Assembly (NCBI RefSeq): GCF_900094625.1
Contig: NZ_FMAJ01000006.1
Span: forward strand, 186,001 to 250,000
Direction of reading: 5' to 3'
DNA: 64,000 nt
Source: Rhizobium aethiopicum
GTDB lineage: Bacteria; Pseudomonadota; Alphaproteobacteria; Rhizobiales; Rhizobiaceae
Part shown: in pieces, positions 25,067-32,728 of the stretch
Layout of the letters: each line of letters begins with the position of its first letter
How positions within the stretch are numbered: the stretch's first letter is position 1
The notes under the pieces: generated by a model
The model's input: the letters and a program-made list of their open reading frames with translations, nothing else
Databases searched by the model: none
Told to the model about the DNA's origin: nothing
Translations under genes and position numbers: made by a program

Positions 25067-26056
25067 TCAACGCTTTGCGCGGAAATATTGGTAGAGGTTG
25101 TCGAAGACCGGCCCGCCCTGGACGATCCGTTGCTCGTCCTGCGGCTGGGCTGTGCAGATCCCGGAAATCAGGCTGGCAATGCCGCTCGTCTCCTCGCGTC
25201 CGAACTTCGCGTCCTTCAGATCGATGTCATGAATGATCTCTGCGATGGCCTGGAGTGCCGGATCCGTGATGCCAGCCTTGGCGAGCAGGACCTCGAAGCT
25301 GCAGCGATCACCTTCATGGGTGATCTCGCCCTCGAACATGTCGAAGCGAATCTCGCCGGCATTCGGGATGTATCCCTTGCCCTGCACGAAGCGAATGACC
25401 GCATCCGGGTCGATGAAACGGCGGATCAGCCAGCTGCAGGCAATTCGATCGACATGCACACCCTTGCGAGTAATCCATACGCGTCCCTTCAGATCGGCCG
25501 CCGTCAGCCGTGTCGTTTTCGGAACCTCGTTGACCATCTCCATGTCCTCTGCAAATCCGCTCTCAAGTTCTGCGACCAAGCTTTCCGCCGAGAGCCGGCC
25601 GGTCGCACCGAAGAAATCGATCGCCGCGATATCGGCGAGCCGCTTGCGCAGACGGCCGAGGTGAGAGCGTAGCTCGGCCTTCTCCTCTGTCGTTCCAGTC
25701 GCCTCCAACCGTGCTGACAGCGTCCTTGCCTCGTTGGCGATCGCCTCGTAGGCCTCGTCGCGGGCAGCATCGAATAGTGCGCGCGCCTGAGCGTCCGAGA
25801 GGCCATCGATCAGGCGCGCCTCGCACACCATCGCTTCGCCACCGCCTTCGACGATCTCCTTCAAAAGCCATTCGAAATCCTCTTGCGTCTCGGCATTTGC
25901 CGGCAGCGCATAGACCGTGCTTTTGACGGCGACCGCCCCTATGCGCTGCAGACGGCGCCAGATCTTCACCCGGAAGTAGGCTGGCTTGCTCGGCAGTTGG
26001 TGAATCAGAAGCAGCCAGCGTTGCTCAGCCGGTGAGGTGCGGTCGATCATGTTCAT
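25067..26056 (-). CDS. chrB: ChrB, chromate-responsive regulator
   Basis: 329 aa. ChrB proteins regulate the chr operon in response to chromate. The N-terminal half (WLLLIHQLPSKPAYFRVKIWRRLQRIGAVAVKSTVYALP) is the PadR/PaaX-like winged-helix; the C-terminal half (VWITRKGVHVDRIACSWLIRRFIDPDAVIRFV) is the ChrB domain, followed by GDRCSFEVLLAK. DRIACxWLIxRFID and HEGDRCSF also occur in the free domain encoded at 27125. The upstream gap to the divergent SOD-rhodanese gene holds a pair of GTATCAT repeats. ATG 26056 or ATG 26050 may start it; neither has a strong ribosome site. Confidence 0.93.
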   Translation of the reverse strand: MNMIDRTSPAEQRWLLLIHQLPSKPAYFRVKIWRRLQRIGAVAVKSTVYALPANAETQEDFEWLLKEIVEGGGEAMVCEARLIDGLSDAQARALFDAARDEAYEAIANEARTLSARLEATGTTEEKAELRSHLGRLRKRLADIAAIDFFGATGRLSAESLVAELESGFAEDMEMVNEVPKTTRLTAADLKGRVWITRKGVHVDRIACSWLIRRFIDPDAVIRFVQGKGYIPNAGEIRFDMFEGEITHEGDRCSFEVLLAKAGITDPALQAIAEIIHDIDLKDAKFGREETSGIASLISGICTAQPQDEQRIVQGGPVFDNLYQYFRAKR

Positions 26057-26059
26057 ACC

Positions 26060-26100
26060 GTATCATCGAAAATCTAAAAAGCAACACTTGTATCATTCGA
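26060..26100. promoter_or_regulatory. Candidate ChrB operator (spaced direct repeat)
   Basis: GTATCATCGA (26060-26069) and GTATCATTCGA (26090-26100) repeat exactly 30 bases apart, about three helical turns, in the 94-base gap between chrB and the SOD-rhodanese gene. The regular phasing fits a dimer or tetramer site controlling both directions. Confidence 0.4.
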
Positions 26101-26150
26101 GGTTCGGGCGTAGCGTTGTGGCGTCATGTTTCCCCGAGCGAGGACGCGTC

Positions 26151-27110
26151 ATGCACCGGATCATGCCACTACCTTTCAAGCCGCCACGTCTCGACGGGCT
26201 CTCCGAGCGGCTGCTGGCCAGCCACTACGAGAACAACTACGGCGGCGCGGTACGACGCCTGAATGCCATCGAGCGCCGGCTCGATGAGCTCGACTGGAGT
26301 GCGGCGCCAGTCTTCGACATCAATGGGTTGAAGCGGGAGGAGCTGATTGCGGCCAACTCCGCTATCCTTCACGAGATCTATTTCGACGGGCTCGGTGGAT
26401 CGGGGGATGCGGCGGGTGATCTCGCCGAAGCGCTGGAACGCGACTTTGGCAGTGTTGCCAATTGGCGCGCCCGCTTCACCGCTTGCGCCAAAGCGCAGGC
26501 AGGCGGTTCGGGCTGGACGCTTCTTGCGTGGTCTGAGCGTCATCAGCGCCTCATGATCCAATGGGGAGCTGACCACACCAACTGTCTTGCCGGCAGCGTA
26601 CCGATCCTGGCGCTCGACATGTATGAGCACGCTTATCATATCGATTTCGGCGCCAAGGCAGGCGCCTATGTCGATGCCTTCATGAAGAACATCCATTGGG
26701 AGCGGGTCGGCGGTCGCTTCCGAAGGCTGACCGAGCGGCTATCCGACATTCCTGCGGTTGAAACCGAGGGACGGGACGACGTCGCGCCGGAGGATCTTCT
26801 CGTTCGCCTTCAACGGCAGGAGGATCTCGTCGTACTCGACGTCTGCCTCGCCGATGATCTGCCGAAGCGAAGCGACATGCTGCCGGGCGCGATTGCAAGG
26901 CTTTACGAGACGATCGCCGGCTGGGCCGACCAACTGCCGCAGGACAAGCCGATCGTCGTCTATTGCATCTACGGCTTTCAGGTCAGCGGCGATGCCGTCG
27001 CCGAACTGCGCCGCCACGGCCTGGATGCGCGGGCGCTCGCCGGCGGAATTGCCGCCTGGCATGCGATCGGCGGCCCGACCGTCCCGTTTACAAACGCTGA
27101 AAACCCTTGA
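26151..27110 (+). CDS. Superoxide dismutase (Fe/Mn)-rhodanese fusion (ChrC-like)
   Basis: 319 aa. Residues about 20-190 are an Fe/Mn superoxide dismutase domain. The first His ligand lies in LLASHYENNYGGAVRRLN, the second in NSAILHEIYFDGLGG, and the Asp/His pair in ALDMYEHAYHIDFGAKAGAYVDAFMKNIHW. Residues about 215-315 are a rhodanese-like domain with the Cys loop VVYCIYGFQVSG. ChrC of chromate plasmids is an SOD, and this fused form may couple superoxide removal with thiol chemistry during chromate reduction (inference). ATG 26151 follows GAGG. It is divergent from chrB, and the free ChrB domain gene starts 15 bases after its stop. The longer frame from 26037 crosses the operator. Confidence 0.88.
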   Translation: MHRIMPLPFKPPRLDGLSERLLASHYENNYGGAVRRLNAIERRLDELDWSAAPVFDINGLKREELIAANSAILHEIYFDGLGGSGDAAGDLAEALERDFGSVANWRARFTACAKAQAGGSGWTLLAWSERHQRLMIQWGADHTNCLAGSVPILALDMYEHAYHIDFGAKAGAYVDAFMKNIHWERVGGRFRRLTERLSDIPAVETEGRDDVAPEDLLVRLQRQEDLVVLDVCLADDLPKRSDMLPGAIARLYETIAGWADQLPQDKPIVVYCIYGFQVSGDAVAELRRHGLDARALAGGIAAWHAIGGPTVPFTNAENP

Positions 27111-27124
27111 AGGAGGTAAGTGTG

Positions 27125-27595
27125 ATGAAATGGGTTACTCGCGAACGTCCGGTCATCGACCGTATCGCCTGCCCCTGGCTGATCGCGCGGTTCATCGACA
27201 AGGAACCGGAATTCCTGTTCGTGCCGCCGGAACAGGTGCTCAAGGTGGCAGCGGAGACTGGAGCCACGCCTTACGATGTGCCGGGCGTCGAATACACGCA
27301 TGTAGGCGAGGGTTGCAGTTTCGATAGCTTCGTCGACAAACACGGGTTGGACGGCGATCAGGCAATCGTCACCATCGCTGCCATCGTCCGCGGCGCCGAC
27401 ACCGACCGGCACGACCTGACGCCGCAATCGGCAGGGCTGCTGGCAATATCGATGGGGCTTCGGGACGTGACGCCTGACGATCACGAGGTGCTGAAGCATG
27501 GCTTCGTCATTTATGACGCGCTCTATGCGTGGGCTTCGCGGCGCAAAACCGAGATACACAGCTGGCCGCCTGCAATGAAGCCGACTGCAGCCTGA
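27125..27595 (+). CDS. Chromate-resistance protein, free ChrB C-terminal domain
   Basis: 156 aa, homologous to the second half of ChrB: MKWVTRERPVIDRIACPWLIARFIDKEPEFLFV, with THVGEGCSFDSF matching HEGDRCSF. The winged-helix half is absent, so it is not expected to bind DNA by itself. It could bind chromate or a cofactor or partner the SOD-rhodanese protein (inference). AAGGAGG ends 8 bases before ATG 27125, a strong site, whereas the in-frame TTG at 27107 overlaps that site. It is co-transcribed with the SOD fusion. Confidence 0.88.
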   Translation: MKWVTRERPVIDRIACPWLIARFIDKEPEFLFVPPEQVLKVAAETGATPYDVPGVEYTHVGEGCSFDSFVDKHGLDGDQAIVTIAAIVRGADTDRHDLTPQSAGLLAISMGLRDVTPDDHEVLKHGFVIYDALYAWASRRKTEIHSWPPAMKPTAA

Positions 27596-27704
27596 ACTCG
27601 GCCAAGGGCTCAGCTATCCTCGACCTCTTGCGATAAAAGGGAAAGGGTTCGGTCGAGATATGGTTGCGCCCACACGCCCTGTCCATGGGCCGGGTTGAGA
27701 AACA

Positions 27705-27884
27705 TTATTTTCGGTGGAATTTTTGCGACGCTGGGAAGGCGCGGCCAATGTCGAAGGAGGGCAGTTGCAGCGGCGTGCGGGACTCGCGGAAGACCAGTCC
27801 GACGAGATTGTCGACGACAAGGATGAACCCCAGCGCCAAGCCGAGATAAAGCAGAGCGGCGATGAGCAGGAGCGATATTTCCAT
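27705..27884 (-). CDS. Small membrane protein, 59 aa
   Basis: Not recognised. MEISLLLIAALLYLGLALGF begins a single 30-residue hydrophobic segment (to about VVDNLVGLVF), followed by a polar tail RESRTPLQLPSFDIGRAF and FHRK. The composition is that of a real one-pass membrane peptide with cytoplasmic or periplasmic tail. It follows the 24-codon ORF on the same strand by 3 bases, so translation may be coupled. The overlapping longer minus-strand frame (27610-27891) is Arg/Pro-rich and less protein-like. Confidence 0.45.
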   Translation of the reverse strand: MEISLLLIAALLYLGLALGFILVVDNLVGLVFRESRTPLQLPSFDIGRAFPASQKFHRK

Positions 27885-27887
27885 GGC

Positions 27888-27962
27888 TCACACGATCACG
27901 CTGGACGCGCGGCTGCGAACTGCGAGAGGCGTGACAAAGAGCATTTCGATATGGTCGTTCAT
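27888..27962 (-). CDS. Possible 24-aa leader peptide ORF
   Basis: ATG 27962 with GAGGGAAG upstream encodes MNDHIEMLFVTPLAVRSRAS plus four residues, ending TGA 27888. It is followed after 3 bases by the start of the 59-aa membrane protein. It could be a translated leader or chance. Together the two ORFs are the only content of the 614-base gap 27596-28209 besides the hairpin at 28159. Confidence 0.25.
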   Translation of the reverse strand: MNDHIEMLFVTPLAVRSRASSVIV

Positions 27963-27986
27963 GGCTGCTTCCCTCGGTTCGCCATA

Positions 27987-28011
27987 AACAGTTCCGGTAT
28001 GATCTTGTTCC
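27987..28011 (-). promoter_or_regulatory. Weak EcfG-type promoter before the small ORFs
   Basis: GGAAC (28011-28007), 16 bases, TGTT (27990-27987), 25 bases before ATG 27962. It fits the looser rhizobial form (GGAAC, 18-19 bases, TT) but lacks the C/G before GTT. Confidence 0.35.
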
Positions 28012-28158
28012 CGGCCTACGGGCGAAAGTTCAGCCTTTTTCAGAAGCATCAAAGCTCGCAGCGTCATTCGGCCTCTATTGACCCCCAGCGGTGCGGACCA
28101 CCCGCCTACGTTCTTCCATAAAACACAACTAATTCAATCTTATGACAAAGAACGGCCG

Positions 28159-28181
28159 AAGGGCGTCGCTACGACGCCCTT
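28159..28181. terminator. Hairpin after the DUF2934 gene
   Basis: A perfect 10-bp stem AAGGGCGTCG / CGACGCCCTT with a 3-base loop, 29 bases after the DUF2934 stop. On the plus strand it is followed by TTTC, on the minus strand by no T-run, so it is a weak intrinsic terminator or transcript-end stabiliser. Confidence 0.5.
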
Positions 28182-28209
28182 TTCATCGATGTCATCGGTC
28201 TTCCAATAA

Positions 28210-28485
28210 TCAGGGCGCCGTCTTGCGGCTTGCAGTCCGCTTGGGCGCCGGCGTGACGACGCCGTTGGTCTTGGCGCCTGTTGCGACGCGCTTGGTCGTT
28301 GTTTCGGCGCGCTTGGCCTTGGGTTTGGCTTGTTTGCCGTTGGAAGAGGCAGCAGAGCCTTCGAGCGCTTCGCGCTCGTGCCGTGCCTGTTCCCAATGGA
28401 TGGATTCTCGCCCTGTCGGATAGCCCTCTTCTTCCCAAAGGGCGTATGCACGTTTCTTTATCCACTCTTCCCGAGTTTCTGCCAT
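28210..28485 (-). CDS. DUF2934-family protein
   Basis: 91 aa. The N-terminal half is a complete DUF2934 motif: EEWIKKRAYALWEEEGYPTGRESIHWEQARHERE. The second half is basic and low-complexity (KQAKPKAKRAETTTKRVATG, APKRTASRKTAP). The family is widespread in Rhizobiales and is of unknown function; the basic tail suggests nucleic-acid association. GGAG precedes ATG 28485. An EcfG-type promoter sits 34 bases upstream, placing it with stress genes. Confidence 0.85.
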   Translation of the reverse strand: MAETREEWIKKRAYALWEEEGYPTGRESIHWEQARHEREALEGSAASSNGKQAKPKAKRAETTTKRVATGAKTNGVVTPAPKRTASRKTAP

Positions 28486-28518
28486 CGCTGATCTCCAGTC
28501 ACATTATGCCGTCGTTCG

Positions 28519-28543
28519 AACGCGATACTGCTTGGATGGTTCC
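28519..28543 (-). promoter_or_regulatory. EcfG (RpoE2)-type stress promoter before the DUF2934 gene
   Basis: On the minus strand: GGAAC (28543-28539), 16 bases, CGTT (28522-28519), an exact match ending 34 bases before ATG 28485. Confidence 0.7.
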
Positions 28544-28627
28544 AGAGGAGGGCCGCGGTTTCAAGTGAAATCGAGCTGCAACCGCAAATATTTCGCATTG
28601 CAGCATATCAAGGTTGAGAATCGGCAC

Positions 28628-29278
28628 TCAGCAAGGCTGGAATTCCGCCGCCCTGTGCAGATCTGACACGAACGCGCGGCGCTGCCGGTGCTGTTCGGCC
28701 TCATCGCGGATCCGCAGGAGATAGGAGGGGTGGATGGTCACCAGAACCGGTGAATGGTTTGCCGGTTGCAGGATATGGCCGCGCTCGGGCGTCAATTTCA
28801 CCTTCGGTCCGAGCAGCGCATAAAGCGCGCTTGCGCCGAGCGCCACGACGAGTTTCGGCTGCAGGATGTTGAGCTCCGCCCCGAGCCACCAGGCGCAACG
28901 CCGGATCTCGCCGGCGTTGGGCTTTGCATGCAGGCGCCGTTTGCCGCGCGGCGTGAACTTGAAGTGCTTGACGGCATTGGTGACGTAGCAGCGTTGACGG
29001 TCGAGACCCGCCTCCTCGAGACAGAGGTCGAGCAGATGGCCGGCGGGGCCGACAAAGGGCCTGCCGCTCAGATCTTCCCGGTCACCCGGCTGCTCGCCGA
29101 CAAGGACAATCTCGGCCTTGCCGGGCCCTTCGCCGAAGACGATCTGCGTGGCATTGCGATAGAGGTCGCAGCGGGTGCAGCCTTCGGCCTGATGCCGCAG
29201 TTCGGCAATGCTTTCCGCATCTGCGACCTCGAGCGCCAAGGCGGGACCGACCGTTGCGGCGATGTTCATCATGGCCAT
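28628..29278 (-). CDS. udgX: UdgX-type uracil-DNA glycosylase (family 4-like, Fe-S)
   Basis: 216 aa. Motif A reads GEQPGDREDLSGRPFVGPAG, the UdgX-specific form. The loop FTPRGKRRLHAKP contains KRRLH, the counterpart of the KRRIH loop whose His forms a stable covalent bond to the excised site DNA. HPSYLLR is motif 3. Cys residues CTRC near the start, RC in the middle and CYVTNAVKHF fit the 4Fe-4S cluster of families 4 and 5. UdgX removes uracil from DNA and stays bound. ATG 29278 has AGGAG six bases upstream, better than ATG 29284 or the longer frame to 29326. It is divergent from cls. Confidence 0.9.
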   Translation of the reverse strand: MAMMNIAATVGPALALEVADAESIAELRHQAEGCTRCDLYRNATQIVFGEGPGKAEIVLVGEQPGDREDLSGRPFVGPAGHLLDLCLEEAGLDRQRCYVTNAVKHFKFTPRGKRRLHAKPNAGEIRRCAWWLGAELNILQPKLVVALGASALYALLGPKVKLTPERGHILQPANHSPVLVTIHPSYLLRIRDEAEQHRQRRAFVSDLHRAAEFQPC

Positions 29279-29390
29279 CCTCATCTCCTGTTGAGGAATC
29301 GATCTCAACCGGGATTGTTCCCGCAAGCCAACCGCCGATGGGGAGACGACCGTCGCGAAAATTTCGCGCCATGGGGGAGGGGCGGCACAA

Positions 29391-30890
29391 TTGAACGCGG
29401 CCGTTTCACGGCTATATTGGCCAGCGATGTTCTATCTCCTGTCGACCTACTGGCCGCATATCCTCTTTGTCGTTTCGATCGCCATGGGAGCTGCGGCGGC
29501 GATCCATGCCGCCATGACCAAGGAGGAGGTGCGCGCGGCGATCGGCTGGGTCGGCGTCATCATCCTCTCTCCGGTTGTCGGCGCGCTGCTTTATGCGATT
29601 GCCGGCATCAACCGCATCCGCCGCAAATCGCTGAGCATCCGCCGCGACGCCCTGCTGCTTGCGCCCGGAACCGACGTATTGGAGAGGTTCGACGCCGACG
29701 CCGAGACCGTGATCAGCCAATTCGGCCGCCGCTTTGCGGCGCTGCAGACGCTTGGCGACCGCGTGACACGCAACCCGCTGACATCTGGCAATACGATCGA
29801 CATGCTGGAGACCGGCGACGAAGCCTATTCCGCGATGAAATCGGCCATCGACGAGGCGAGGCGCAGCATCCTGCTCGAAACCTATATTTTCGACCGCGAC
29901 GTCATCGGAATTCGCATCGCCGATGCACTGATTGCGGCGGTGAAGCGCGGCGTGACGGTCCGGGTGCTGATCGACGCCGTCGGCGCGCGCTATTCGGTGC
30001 CGAGCATTCTCGGCTACCTCAAGGAGGGCGGCGTTACCACCGCCGTCTTCAACGGCAATGTCATCATGGGCTTGCGGCTGCCTTATGCCAATCTGCGCAC
30101 CCACCGCAAGATCCTGATCGTCGACGGACGCATTGCGCTGACTGGCGGGATGAACATCAGGGCAGGGTTTAGCGAGGAGGCAACGGGCGAGACCTTTGCC
30201 CATGATACGCATTTCAGCGTCACCGGCCCCGCCGTCGCAGACCTCTTCGATCTTGCTGCCGAAGACTGGCGGTTCACCACTGACGAATTGTTGACAGACG
30301 AGGCATGGCGCATCGAGCCGCCGCAGCGCAACGCCGGCGATCCGATCCTGATGCGTGTTGTCGCCTCGGGGCCAGATCGCAGCCTCGAAACCAACCATAA
30401 GATGCTGATGGGCGCCTTTTCCGTGGCGCGCCAATCGATCCGCGTCATGTCTCCCTACTTCCTGCCGGACCGCGAACTGATCAGCGCCCTGGTGACGGCG
30501 GCGCGGCGCGGCGTCGAAGTCGATATCGTCGTGCCTGCTGTCAACAATCTCATGCTGGTCGACCGGGCGATGACGGCGCAATTCGATCAGATCCTCAAGA
30601 ACTATTGCCGTATCTGGCGCTCGACCGGCAGCTTCAGCCATTCGAAGCTTTTGACGATCGACGGCACGTGGGCCTATGTCGGCTCCTCCAATCTCGATCC
30701 GCGCTCGCTCAGACTGAATTTCGAGGTCGACCTCGAAGTGCTGAACGAGGGCTTTGCCGCCGAGATCGACGAGCATATCGAGGAAACGCTGAAATCGGCA
30801 ACACTGGTGACGCTTGACGGCTTGCGCGCGCGGCCCTTCCCGGTGCGGCTGATCGAGAAGGTGCTGTGGCTGGGTTCGCCCTATCTCTGA
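29391..30890 (+). CDS. cls: Cardiolipin synthase (phospholipase D type)
   Basis: 499 aa. Two N-terminal membrane helices (FYLLSTYWPHILFVVSIAMGAAAAIHAAM and AIGWVGVIILSPVVGALLYAIAGI) are followed by two phospholipase D domains with HKD motifs: THRKILIVDGRIALTGGMNI and SHSKLLTIDGTWAYVGSSNLDPRS. The enzyme joins two phosphatidylglycerols, or uses phosphatidylethanolamine in some groups, to make cardiolipin at the inner membrane. The start may be TTG 29391 (GGGGGAGG upstream) or ATG 29427 (no clear ribosome site); 29391 is given. It is divergent from udgX, and an EEP-family gene follows after 83 bases. Confidence 0.93.
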   Translation: MNAAVSRLYWPAMFYLLSTYWPHILFVVSIAMGAAAAIHAAMTKEEVRAAIGWVGVIILSPVVGALLYAIAGINRIRRKSLSIRRDALLLAPGTDVLERFDADAETVISQFGRRFAALQTLGDRVTRNPLTSGNTIDMLETGDEAYSAMKSAIDEARRSILLETYIFDRDVIGIRIADALIAAVKRGVTVRVLIDAVGARYSVPSILGYLKEGGVTTAVFNGNVIMGLRLPYANLRTHRKILIVDGRIALTGGMNIRAGFSEEATGETFAHDTHFSVTGPAVADLFDLAAEDWRFTTDELLTDEAWRIEPPQRNAGDPILMRVVASGPDRSLETNHKMLMGAFSVARQSIRVMSPYFLPDRELISALVTAARRGVEVDIVVPAVNNLMLVDRAMTAQFDQILKNYCRIWRSTGSFSHSKLLTIDGTWAYVGSSNLDPRSLRLNFEVDLEVLNEGFAAEIDEHIEETLKSATLVTLDGLRARPFPVRLIEKVLWLGSPYL

Positions 30891-30973
30891 CGGATTTTTT
30901 GCATTCCGACATGGCAAGTTCCGCGCGCCCGCCTATACTGCGGAGTGAGTAGCCTTTTTGATCAACGGAACAA

Positions 30974-31801
30974 GTGCGCCGCCCGATGCACGCCAGGAAA
31001 GACAGTCTTCCCGCCAGCATTCTCGCCTCGATCCGAAGCAGGAAAAAGCGGCTCGACGCGGCGCATATGGAGGCAGGGCCGCGCAGCAGCGGTACGTTGA
31101 TCGCCTCGTATAACGTACACAAATGCGTCGGTACCGACCGCCGCTTCGATCCGGAGCGCACCAGCCGGGTGATCCATGAAATCGGCGCCGACGTGATCGC
31201 GTTGCAGGAGGCCGACACGCGCTTCGGCGAGCGCACCGGCATTCTCGATCTTGGCCGGCTGGAGCGGGAGACGGGGCTGATCCCGGTGCCGGTTGCCGGC
31301 ATGGCCAAGGCGCACGGCTGGCATGGCAATGTCGTGCTCTTCAAGAAGGGGCTGGTGCATGACGTGCACCAGGTCAAGCTGCCCGGGCTGGAGCCGCGCG
31401 GCGCCCTCGTTGCCGAAATCGAGCTCGAAGAGGGCGGGGTGCTGCGCATCATTGCCGCGCATTTCGGCCTGCTGCGCCACAACAGAGCCCAGCAGGCCCA
31501 CACATTGGTCGAGCTCATCAAGAACAGGCACGAAATGCCGACCATCCTACTCGGCGACCTCAACGAATGGCGGCTCGGCGACCGCTCCTCGCTCAACACC
31601 TTCCAATCCGCTTTCGGCGAGCTGCCGCCGGCCGTACCGAGCTTTCCCGCCGGCCTGCCATTGCTCGCGCTCGACCGCATCATCGCCAACCGCAAGGGGA
31701 TCATCACCGAAGTCGAAGCGCATGATACGCCACTGGCGCGCATCGCCTCCGATCATTTGCCGATCAAGGCGCTTGTCGACCTGAAGCCGGCGGGCGGTTA
31801 G
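30974..31801 (+). CDS. Endonuclease/exonuclease/phosphatase (EEP) family protein
   Basis: 275 aa. The EEP fold is recognisable: LIASYNVHKCVGTDRRFDP, VIALQEADTRFG with the metal-binding Glu, ILLGDLNEWRLGD with catalytic Asp/Asn, and the C-terminal SDHLPI with the catalytic Asp-His. The family includes nucleases, sphingomyelinases and phosphoinositide phosphatases; rhizobial members beside cls may act on lipids or nucleic acids, which cannot be resolved. GTG 30974 has GGA nearby and starts MRRPMHARKD; ATG 30986 is the alternative. It has no signal peptide. A 58-base degenerate copy of its middle region lies at 32558-32615. Confidence 0.88.
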   Translation: MRRPMHARKDSLPASILASIRSRKKRLDAAHMEAGPRSSGTLIASYNVHKCVGTDRRFDPERTSRVIHEIGADVIALQEADTRFGERTGILDLGRLERETGLIPVPVAGMAKAHGWHGNVVLFKKGLVHDVHQVKLPGLEPRGALVAEIELEEGGVLRIIAAHFGLLRHNRAQQAHTLVELIKNRHEMPTILLGDLNEWRLGDRSSLNTFQSAFGELPPAVPSFPAGLPLLALDRIIANRKGIITEVEAHDTPLARIASDHLPIKALVDLKPAGG

Positions 31802-31807
31802 CAACAT

Positions 31808-32383
31808 TCATTTGGAGCGGAAAAAACCGACGAGACGGCGAAACCGCTCGGCCCACAGCTGCGGATCGATGATTTCGGGTGAGGAAGGCGCAGTCAGTCG
31901 CTCAAGCCGAGGCAAGAGGAACGTAGCCCAATCGTCAAGATCGCTCTTGCTGAAATAAGGCAGCCAGAGGTCGGCGGGGGCCTCCCATTGTCTCGTATTT
32001 GCACGCGCGAGATCGCCGAGCTTGACCAAGACGGTTCCGCCGTTGTCTCCGACAACTTCGATTTCCGGATCAGGATCGGGCCTGGGGAGCCGCGCGACGA
32101 TGTGTTCTTCCAGAGCTTTGCCAACCTCGCGATCCGCCTCGTCCAGGCGGCGAAGTATTCTTGTGTCGCCGGCGGAACCCGAGCCCTCGGCCAGGTTGAT
32201 CGTAAATTTGGCGCCCATGACGGCGTTCGAATATTGCGAGACCTGCAGCCAACAAACCCTTCCGCCCCTGGCAAAGCTGCACTTTCCGGCCGCTTGCGTT
32301 TCCCAGCCGAGCTCCCGAAACTTCGGAGCTAGCAGCGACCGCATATGCCGGTGAAAGTCTTTGCTTTTCAGGTAGCCGCGCAT
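31808..32383 (-). CDS. DUF4304-like hypothetical protein
   Basis: 191 aa. SKDFHRHMRSLLAPKFRELGWETQAAGKCSFARGGRVCWLQVSQYSNAVMGAKFTINL matches the outline of DUF4304 (helix, Gly-x-x-x-x-Gly, strand VxLQ, then FTINL). The C-terminal half (LWLPYFSKSDLDDWATFLLPRLERLTA) is also typical of DUF4304. The role is unknown; relatives occur in immunity or toxin-neighbour contexts, but no toxin is visible here. ATG 32383 is supported by CGGAG 8 bases upstream; the GTG 32425 start is less likely. It is convergent with the EEP gene, 6 bases away. Confidence 0.65.
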   Translation of the reverse strand: MRGYLKSKDFHRHMRSLLAPKFRELGWETQAAGKCSFARGGRVCWLQVSQYSNAVMGAKFTINLAEGSGSAGDTRILRRLDEADREVGKALEEHIVARLPRPDPDPEIEVVGDNGGTVLVKLGDLARANTRQWEAPADLWLPYFSKSDLDDWATFLLPRLERLTAPSSPEIIDPQLWAERFRRLVGFFRSK

Positions 32384-32557
32384 GCGTCTGTCTCCGGGGC
32401 TGTGCCTCGCGCCGGAACATCTCACGGGGCTTTCAAAGGCACAAGGAAGCTTGCGTGGCAGAAAAGCGTCTATTGGCGCTGACGCCTGAAAGCTATGTGA
32501 TGCCGCGTTCGGAAGGCTGCCGGCGGCCCCCGCTGTATTCTCGGCATAGCTAATCGT

Positions 32558-32615
32558 GGAACCGCGCGGCGGCCCTCATTGCGAAATCGAGCTCGAACAG
32601 GGCGGGGTGCCGCGC
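32558..32615. repeat. Degenerate copy of part of the EEP gene
   Basis: Bases 32558-32615 match 31390-31446 of the EEP gene almost throughout (both contain GAAATCGAGCTCGAA and AGGGCGGGGTGC), differing by a few substitutions and small indels. The surrounding gap 32384-32728 (345 bases) otherwise holds only the upstream regions of the DUF4304-like and iron-importer genes. The fragment is a fossil duplication, not a gene. Confidence 0.7.
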
Positions 32616-32728
32616 TTTTGAGCAGCAGACCTCTCCTCGGGTTGCGGGACAGATTGCGCTTGTCCCGACCTGCCTCGGTATGTTCTAGGGGTGTTCCGGG
32701 GACTTGCACTGGAACCCCACCGGCGGGC

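Noticed and set aside
27610-27891. 93-codon minus-strand ORF
   Set aside because: Arg/Pro/His-rich shadow; the alternative frame encodes a more convincing 59-aa one-helix membrane protein.
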